This document shows, one piece after another, positions 58,992 to 64,000 of a stretch of 64,000 nucleotides of DNA (the stretch's first letter is position 1; each line of letters starts with the position of its first letter). The notes beneath the pieces were generated by a model. The model ran no database searches. It was not told the origin of the DNA and saw only the letters and a list, made by a program, of their open reading frames with translations. The position numbers were made by a program, and so were the translations under genes. The DNA comes from Marinithermus hydrothermalis DSM 14884 (GTDB lineage Bacteria > Deinococcota > Deinococci > Deinococcales > Marinithermaceae), in assembly GCF_000195335.1 (NCBI RefSeq), contig NC_015387.1, forward strand, positions 682,001-746,000, in the 5' to 3' direction.

Positions 58992-59402
58992 ATGAGCGAA
59001 AACCACGACAAGGCACTCTATGAGGCGTGGGTGGAGGTGCTGGACTGGTTGAAGGCGTACGCGGTAGAGCGCGGGGTGCGGTTCGAGTGGGAGGCGGACT
59101 TCCCCGATTACATTTACCGCATGCACCGCCCGTACGACCTGCCAACCCGCGTAATGACGGTTTCGCTTTCGGATGAACGAGGCGAGCCGTTCTTCCTGGC
59201 GGACGTTTCTCCACGGCACGCGAAACTCAAGCAGATCAGCTTCCGGGTTCCCGGGGGGCACCTGCACTGGCACGCGCACTATGAGGAAGGGCGCGGCCTG
59301 GTGCTCGGGGGGAAGATCCCGCTCACCAAGGAGAAGCTGTACCAGCTTGCGGACCGAGCGCGGCACCACGTGGACGAGCGCCGGGTGGAACGGGTCTCTT
59401 AA
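58992..59402 (+). CDS. unknown 136-residue protein divergent from uvrC
   Basis: The acidic-N-terminal, His-rich protein (ALYEAWVEVLDWLKAYAVER, GHLHWHAHYEEGRG) has no family I recognise and no signal peptide. Four His within eight residues (HLHWHAH) suggest metal binding. It shares a 29-bp intergenic space with uvrC. A strong terminator follows. Confidence 0.75.
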   Translation: MSENHDKALYEAWVEVLDWLKAYAVERGVRFEWEADFPDYIYRMHRPYDLPTRVMTVSLSDERGEPFFLADVSPRHAKLKQISFRVPGGHLHWHAHYEEGRGLVLGGKIPLTKEKLYQLADRARHHVDERRVERVS

Positions 59403-59420
59403 CGCTTGCGCAGGCGAAGG

Positions 59421-59446
59421 GCGCGGGCGCGGGCCCGCGCTTTTTT
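59421..59446 (+). terminator. Rho-independent terminator
   Basis: GCGCGGG pairs with CCCGCGC across a 6-nt loop and is followed by six T. It lies 18 bp after the 136-residue gene and is the only textbook terminator with a T run in the window. Confidence 0.85.
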
Positions 59447-59565
59447 GTGTGGGCGTGAGCCAGGCCGCACGCGACGCGCCGAGGGTAGGGTAGGCTTTGG
59501 AGGTACCCGTACACCAGGCATCCGGACGCGAGCGGCGATGCCGTCGCTTGAAAGCGAGGCAAAAT

Positions 59566-60954
59566 ATGCTTGAACAGTTACGACGCAACGGCCTTTGGCT
59601 TTGGGGAGCGGTGGCGCTCGTGGGGGGCAGCTTCACGGCCTTCGGTGAGGGCGGCGCGTGCGCGGTCGAGGTGCCCGATCCAGGGCTGGAGGCCGCGCTG
59701 CGCGAGGCCCTCAACGCGGCCGAGGCGCCCCTTGCCTGCGAGGACCTGGCGCGGCTCGAGGCGCTGAACGCCGCGGAACGCAGGATCCAAAGCCTCGAGG
59801 GACTAGAGCACGCCGTGAACCTGGTGACGCTTGACCTGAAAGGCAACCGGATCGCGGACCTCACGCCGCTCGCGGAACTGCGCTACCTCGAGGAGCTCGA
59901 CCTGGTCTCGAACCGCATCACAGACCTCGCGCCGCTCGCGAACCTCACCCGCCTCAAGCGGCTCCACCTTGGCAACAACCAGGTGCAAAGCCTCGAGCCG
60001 CTCGCGGGACTCACCCAGCTAACCGAGCTAAGGATCGGCAACAACCGGGTCGCGGACCTCGCGCCCCTCGCGGACCTCGGGCGCCTTGCGGTGCTGGTGG
60101 CTTGGCGCAACGCGGTGACGGACCTCCAGCCTTTAGCGAACCTGACGCGGATGCGGGTGTTGAGCTTGGCCTCGAACCGCGTCACGGACCTTACGCCCCT
60201 CGCGGAACTTGCGCAGCTGGACACGCTTTTCCTCTCTGAGAACCAGATCGCGGACCTCGCGCCCCTAGCGGGCCTTACCCAGTTGAAGGTGTTGAGTTTG
60301 GATTTTAACCGTATCACGCACCTCGATCCACTTGCGAGGCTCGTGGAACTCACGGAGCTGGGACTGGACGCCAACCAGATCGCGGACCTCACGCCCCTCG
60401 CAGGGCTTACGAATCTTCAGGTCCTCTCCGCCTCCGAGAACCGGATCGCGGACCTCACGCCGCTTGGGGGGCTCGTGCGGCTGGAGCAGCTCGGCCTGAA
60501 CTTCAACCGCATTCGGGATATCTCCGCGCTGGAGGGGTTGAAGGCCTTGAAGGTGCTCGAGCTCGAGGGGAACCAGATCGTGAACCTCGCGCCGCTCGCG
60601 GGGCTCACGGAGCTGCGCGTGCTGGTTTTGGGGCAGAACCGGATCGCGGACCTCACGCCGCTGGGCGCGCTCGTGAACCTGGTGCAGCTTGAGGTAAGCC
60701 GCAACGAGATCACGGATTTGGGAGCGCTCGCGCAGCTGGAGAACCTGGTGCGTGTTTCCTTGGTGCGGAACCGGGTAACGAACCTTGGCCCGCTCGTGGC
60801 GAACGCGGGGCTTCAGGGCGGCGAGGTGATTGATGTGCGTTTGAACTGCCTGGATCTTTCGGGGGACCCGGAGGTGTTCGAGCAGCTCAAGGCGCTCGAG
60901 GCGCGAGGGGTGCACGTGGAGTTCGTGCGGCAGGACAGTGCGTGCGTACCGTAG
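59566..60954 (+). CDS. secreted leucine-rich-repeat (internalin-like) protein
   Basis: The 462-residue protein has a signal peptide (GLWLWGAVALVGGSFTAFG), a cap (VPDPGLEAALREALNAAEAP) and about sixteen 22-residue repeats of the type NRIADLTPLAELxxLxxL, the SDS22/internalin-like class, and a C-terminal cap with Cys (LNCLDLSGD, DSACVP). I use ATG 59566 with GCGAGG upstream. It is probably exported for protein or surface binding. The 66-bp periodicity in DNA reflects these repeats. Confidence 0.88.
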   Translation: MLEQLRRNGLWLWGAVALVGGSFTAFGEGGACAVEVPDPGLEAALREALNAAEAPLACEDLARLEALNAAERRIQSLEGLEHAVNLVTLDLKGNRIADLTPLAELRYLEELDLVSNRITDLAPLANLTRLKRLHLGNNQVQSLEPLAGLTQLTELRIGNNRVADLAPLADLGRLAVLVAWRNAVTDLQPLANLTRMRVLSLASNRVTDLTPLAELAQLDTLFLSENQIADLAPLAGLTQLKVLSLDFNRITHLDPLARLVELTELGLDANQIADLTPLAGLTNLQVLSASENRIADLTPLGGLVRLEQLGLNFNRIRDISALEGLKALKVLELEGNQIVNLAPLAGLTELRVLVLGQNRIADLTPLGALVNLVQLEVSRNEITDLGALAQLENLVRVSLVRNRVTNLGPLVANAGLQGGEVIDVRLNCLDLSGDPEVFEQLKALEARGVHVEFVRQDSACVP

Positions 60955-60958
60955 GGGG

Positions 60959-61777
60959 CTAGTCCCATACCGCGAAGGCCCGCACCGGCCCTCCCGAAGC
61001 CCCCTGATGTTTGGGTGCTCCGACGATGATCGTCGCGCCGGCGGGGGGGAGTTCTCCGAGGTGCGCGAGGTTCTCCAGGCCGTACTTGCCCGCAGGCAGT
61101 ACGGTGAGGTGGGTTTTGAAGTCGGTCGAGGCACCGAAGTCGAGGCTTAGGGTGTCCACACCAATGCCGGTGATCTCGCGTTCCTCGATCAGCATGGCGG
61201 CCGCGTCCGGGTGGAAGCCGGGGAAGTGCATCGTGCCGCTCGCGTCCATGTTGCGGTAGCGCACCGCGTTAGAGGCATGCTGCTCCCACCCGGAGTACAT
61301 GGCCACGAAAGCCCCCGCAGGTAGGCGGTCGTACCGCCGCTCCCAGGCGAGGATGTCGTCGGGAGTGAGCTGCGCGTCTGGGTCCTTGGCCGCGCGTTCC
61401 GCGATGTGGATCACGGCGAGGGGGGCGAACAGGCGTTCTACGGGCAGTTGCTCCGCGGTGGGGCCGTCGGCGTCAAAATGCGCGGGCGCATCCATATGGG
61501 TTCCGGAGTGCTCCCAGAAGTCCACGCGGTTACCGTAAAAACCGTTTTGCTCCACCGTGACGAGGGGGGTGATGCGGATCGGATCGAACCCGGGCCACAT
61601 CGGGAAGTTCGGGGAGAGCGGGTGAGTAAGGTCTTGCACCTTCGTAAACCCCTTGACGGCCACGCGTTTTTCGGCTCGAGCTACCGTGCCGGCGAGAGCC
61701 GCCGCGCCTAAGAGCCCTAGGAACCCGCGGCGGGTCATGCGGGCCGCCACCGCATCCATAACCGTGGGGGCGCACAT
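60959..61777 (-). CDS. Tat-exported cyclase-family (kynurenine formamidase-like) protein
   Basis: The 272-residue protein has a twin-arginine signal (MTRRGFLGLLGAAALAGTVA) after a short N-extension, then the cyclase-family (PF04199) metal motif HSGTHMDAPAHF, IHIAERAAKDPDAQLTPDD, GIGVDTLSLDFG and GAPKHQGASGGPVRAFAV. Family members hydrolyse N-formylkynurenine or cyclise/open small amides; the substrate here is unknown. GGGAGGGAAACGC precedes the ATG at 61777. Confidence 0.88.
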   Translation of the reverse strand: MCAPTVMDAVAARMTRRGFLGLLGAAALAGTVARAEKRVAVKGFTKVQDLTHPLSPNFPMWPGFDPIRITPLVTVEQNGFYGNRVDFWEHSGTHMDAPAHFDADGPTAEQLPVERLFAPLAVIHIAERAAKDPDAQLTPDDILAWERRYDRLPAGAFVAMYSGWEQHASNAVRYRNMDASGTMHFPGFHPDAAAMLIEEREITGIGVDTLSLDFGASTDFKTHLTVLPAGKYGLENLAHLGELPPAGATIIVGAPKHQGASGGPVRAFAVWD

Positions 61778-61831
61778 GCGTTTCCCTCCCTTGCTGGTGG
61801 GGGATGGGTCGCTAGGGGGTGGGGAGTAAAC

Positions 61832-61861
61832 GCAGGGCGTACCTGAAATTATACGCCCTGC
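61832..61861 (-). terminator. hairpin with TATAAT in the loop, between dsbB and the cyclase gene
   Basis: A 10-bp perfect stem (GCAGGGCGTA / TACGCCCTGC) has a 10-nt AT-rich loop. On the minus strand TATAAT (61853-61848) spans stem and loop, so the site may be both a dsbB terminator and the cyclase promoter -10. Confidence 0.5.
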
Positions 61862-61871
61862 ACGTGTAAAG

Positions 61872-61907
61872 CCACAACCGGTTCGGGGGTAAGCCTACCG
61901 GTTGTGG
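61872..61907 (-). terminator. inverted repeat covering the dsbB stop
   Basis: An 11-bp perfect repeat (CCACAACCGGT / ACCGGTTGTGG) with a 14-nt loop includes the last three codons of dsbB; a second hairpin follows 10 bp later. Confidence 0.5.
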
Positions 61908-62320
61908 GGTCGGGTTCGGATTAGGAGCATCGCGAGCGTGATCAGAACGAACGCGGTGAGGGCCATGAAGGGAATGGTGACGAAGCCGAAGTAGTTCACG
62001 TACTCATTCGCGCAGGGCACGGGGGGTTTGCAGGGAAAGAGCGCGAACCCCTCGACCTTCTGGGTGAGGTAGTGGGTGAGGCTGATCGTGCCTCCGATCA
62101 CGGCAAGGGGTAGTACGTAACGGCGAACAGCGAAGTCCCCGTACCAGTTGGCGATCCCGAGGATCACGACGAGGGGGTACATCAGGATCCGCTGGTACCA
62201 GCACAGCTCGCACGGTAGGAAGCGGCGCACCTCGGAGAAGTACAGGCTTCCGGAGGTGGCGACGATCGCGACGAGCCACGCGAAGGCAAGCAGGAAGGTG
62301 TTGCGCTGATCTGTACTCAC
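61895..62320 (-). CDS. DsbB/BdbC-family disulfide bond formation protein
   Basis: The 141-residue protein has four membrane helices and the two redox pairs of DsbB/BdbC: CELC (Cys37/Cys40) and FPCKPPVPC (Cys97/Cys103). It would reoxidise a thiol-disulfide oxidase using quinone. The thioredoxin-fold partner is not in the window. Length is typical of BdbC. Start ATG 62320, 71 bp after the ftsY stop side on the opposite direction of reading, same strand. Confidence 0.92.
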   Translation of the reverse strand: MSTDQRNTFLLAFAWLVAIVATSGSLYFSEVRRFLPCELCWYQRILMYPLVVILGIANWYGDFAVRRYVLPLAVIGGTISLTHYLTQKVEGFALFPCKPPVPCANEYVNYFGFVTIPFMALTAFVLITLAMLLIRTRPHNR

Positions 62321-62391
62321 GCGAGCTATTCTTACCCGTCGAGGGGGAAGAGGGCAAGCGGGGAGGCCGGCGCGGCCGGGGCGGACCGCGC

Positions 62392-63306
62392 CTATCCCAA
62401 AAGGGCCTCTACGAACTCCCCGGCGTCGAAGGGTTGGAGGTCGTCCGGCCCCTCACCCACGCCGATGAAACGGATGGGGACGCCCAGCTCCCGCACGATC
62501 GGGACGAGCACGCCACCTTTCGCGGTGCCGTCGAGCTTGGTGACGATCACCCCCGTGAGCCCGACCGCTTCGTGAAACCGCTTCGCTTGTTGCAGGCCGT
62601 TCTGTCCCGTCACCGCGTCCAACACGAGCCAGACCTCGCCGGGTTCGCCGGGATCTGCCTTGTCGATCGCCCGTTTGATCTTCTTCAGCTCCTCCATCAG
62701 GTTGTGCTTGGTGTGCAGGCGGCCGGCGGTGTCCACAAAAAGCAAGTCGATCCCGCGCGCCTTGCGGGCCTGCGCGGCGTCAAAGGCGAGCGCGCCGGGG
62801 TCCGACCCCTCCGGTCCCTGGATGACCGGAATGCCGAGCCGCTCGCCCCAAAGCCCCAGCTGGGCCCCGCCCGCCGCGCGGAAGGTGTCCCCCGCGCAGA
62901 ACATCACGCTCCGGCCGTGCTGACGGTAGTACCGGCCGAGCTTCGCGATCGTAGTGGTCTTACCCACCCCGTTCACGCCCACCATCAGCACGACCCGGCC
63001 CTTGGGCTCCACCACGGCCTTCTTCGCGTTCGGCGTGAACCCCAGCTTCCGGAGCTTCGCCCGGCGAGCGTCCGGCTCGAGCTGCAGAACCAGGCTTTGC
63101 TTCACGGCCTCCCGGAGGTCCTTCTTCCCGGACTGACGCACCTCCTCCAGGATCTCCTGGGTGGCCTCCACCCCCACGTCCGCCGCGATCAGGGCGAACT
63201 CGAGCTCCTCGAGCACCTCCTCCGGGTCGCCGCCCCACGGCACGGCCTGCGCGATCGCCTGGCTCGTCTTTTTGAGGCCTTCCTTGAGGCGCTGGAACCA
63301 GCTCAT
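62392..63306 (-). CDS. ftsY: signal recognition particle receptor FtsY
   Basis: The 304-residue GTPase consists of just the NG domain, as in Thermus FtsY, without the acidic A domain of E. coli. GTPase motifs: GVNGVGKTTTIAKLG (G1), DTFRAAGGAQL, VDTAGRLHTKHNLMEELKKI (G3) and VTKLDGTAKGGV (G4). It docks SRP-ribosome complexes at the membrane. ATGA overlap with the gltX stop. Confidence 0.96.
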   Translation of the reverse strand: MSWFQRLKEGLKKTSQAIAQAVPWGGDPEEVLEELEFALIAADVGVEATQEILEEVRQSGKKDLREAVKQSLVLQLEPDARRAKLRKLGFTPNAKKAVVEPKGRVVLMVGVNGVGKTTTIAKLGRYYRQHGRSVMFCAGDTFRAAGGAQLGLWGERLGIPVIQGPEGSDPGALAFDAAQARKARGIDLLFVDTAGRLHTKHNLMEELKKIKRAIDKADPGEPGEVWLVLDAVTGQNGLQQAKRFHEAVGLTGVIVTKLDGTAKGGVLVPIVRELGVPIRFIGVGEGPDDLQPFDAGEFVEALLG

Positions 63307-64000
63307 GCCTCTTCCGCCTCCGCTGTTTGGATGGCTCGCTCGAGGCGCTTTAACACCCGGTCTTTACCCAAAAGCTCCAGCAGTTCGAACATGCCCGGGG
63401 ACTGGAGCGTGCCGGTTAGGGCCGCCCGTAGGGGCTGCATGACCGCGCCGGGCTTCGCGCCTTTCTCCGCGGCGTACCCGCGGATCAAGGGCTCGGTCAG
63501 TTCGGGGTCCATCTCCGGGAGGGTGCCCAGCCGCTCCTTGAGCTCGACCACGTACTCCAGCCCGGCCTTGAGCTTCTTGAGGGCCTTTTCCTCGAAGGGG
63601 TAGGCCTCGGTGAAGAAGTACCGGGCTTTTTCCACGAACTCCTCGAGGGTCTCGAAGCGGATGCGCATGGCCGCGACGACCCGCTGGAGGTACGCGTCCG
63701 AGCCCCACTCGAGCCCCGCCCGTTCGAGGAAGGGTTTGACGCGCTGGGTGAGGTCCTCGAGGGTGAGCACCTCGCGGATGTACTTGCCGTTCATCCACTT
63801 GAGCTTCTCGTAGTCGAAGACGGGCCCGCCGAGGGAGACGCGCTCCCAGCTGAAGGCCTCGATGAGCTCCTGGAGGGTGAAGATCTCCCGGCCGTCCGGC
63901 ATGGAGAACCCCATGAGGGAGAGGTAGTTCATGAGGGCTTCCGCGAGGATGCCCCGCTCGCGGTACCAGTCCACCGAGGTGTGCCCCGTGCGTTTGGAGA
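63303..64000 (-). CDS. gltX: glutamyl-tRNA synthetase, C-terminal part (start outside window)
   Basis: The visible 231 residues begin right after the KMSKS region (SKRTGHTSVDWYRERG at the window edge) and continue GILAEALMNYLSLMGFSMPD and FDYEKLKWMNGKYIRE into the helical anticodon-binding domain, ending AEAEEA. This is the pattern of bacterial GluRS. The catalytic N-terminal half lies beyond base 64000. The stop overlaps the ftsY start by 4 bp. Confidence 0.95.
   Translation of the reverse strand, partial: SKRTGHTSVDWYRERGILAEALMNYLSLMGFSMPDGREIFTLQELIEAFSWERVSLGGPVFDYEKLKWMNGKYIREVLTLEDLTQRVKPFLERAGLEWGSDAYLQRVVAAMRIRFETLEEFVEKARYFFTEAYPFEEKALKKLKAGLEYVVELKERLGTLPEMDPELTEPLIRGYAAEKGAKPGAVMQPLRAALTGTLQSPGMFELLELLGKDRVLKRLERAIQTAEAEEA

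Noticed and set aside
59750-60830. 66-bp tandem DNA repeat or CRISPR-like array
   Set aside because: The periodicity is imperfect and follows the 22-residue leucine-rich repeats of the encoded protein; there are no constant repeats with unique spacers.
62434-63603. 389-codon open frame antisense to ftsY and gltX
   Set aside because: Both genes on the other strand are certain, and the antisense product is compositionally skewed with no motif.

Overview
The window is a GC-rich bacterial chromosome segment that reads as Deinococcota, family Thermaceae; a marine genus such as Marinithermus or Oceanithermus is a guess. The pointers are a pilA/comZ-type pilin locus arranged as in Thermus, a GroEL close to thermophile forms, Thermus-like RsmF, FBP aldolase/phosphatase and a degenerate Lon (LonC), a Deinococcus-type ddrA/ddrO/irrE group, and trehalose synthesis genes that suit a salty habitat. 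The hexamer CTCGAG is extremely frequent. I see no rRNA, tRNA, CRISPR array, phage or insertion sequence, and no gene-free stretch longer than 300 bases.

Layout. 1-3651 (+): the 3' part of a type IV pilin/competence operon: three prepilins and a ComZ-like protein broken by a one-base shift at a run of seven G. 3700-8718 (-): E1alpha-E1beta-E2-E3 of a 2-oxoacid dehydrogenase. 8881-12644: rlmH, then an electrophile-response-like block (two ring-cleaving dioxygenase-like VOC proteins, YceI and two HxlR regulators with an N-terminal Cys). 12767-14716 (-): groES-groEL behind a CIRCE-like operator. 14841-17848 (-): an rRNA/tRNA methyltransferase and LonC. 17915-19127 (+): a 42-residue ORF translationally coupled to a SagB-like oxidoreductase and a GGCT-like protein. 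19133-21260: a divergent DNA-damage locus, with a 95-residue unknown plus ddrA on one side and ddrO-irrE on the other, and two DdrO-box-like palindromes on the promoters between them. 21261-24908 (+): CDP-alcohol transferase, Nudix, SDR, folE, manC.

25121-41478 is an exopolysaccharide/glycan island: glycosyltransferases, CDP-glucose synthesis, an epimerase, three C-methyltransferase-like enzymes and two secreted FG-GAP proteins, each divergent from a GT2 gene. All four plus-strand units start behind the same composite element: TAACG, then TCACG or TTACG exactly 11 bp later, then a TAGCNT -10 box exactly 26 bp after the first. I read this as a dedicated activator-controlled regulon and as the most novel signal in the window. 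The FG-GAP genes carry looser versions of it.

41481-64000 is mostly housekeeping: rsmF, 5-formyl-THF cyclo-ligase, a small FmdB-like protein under a second CIRCE-like operator, otsA-otsB with a GH15 enzyme, tmk, a NIF3-like protein, murE, FBP aldolase/phosphatase, two deoxynucleoside kinases, HtrA, argS, uvrC, an LRR protein, a Tat-exported cyclase, dsbB, ftsY and the C-terminal part of gltX. Many single genes have a TANNNT -10 box only 6-7 nt before the start codon, so leaderless mRNAs appear common.
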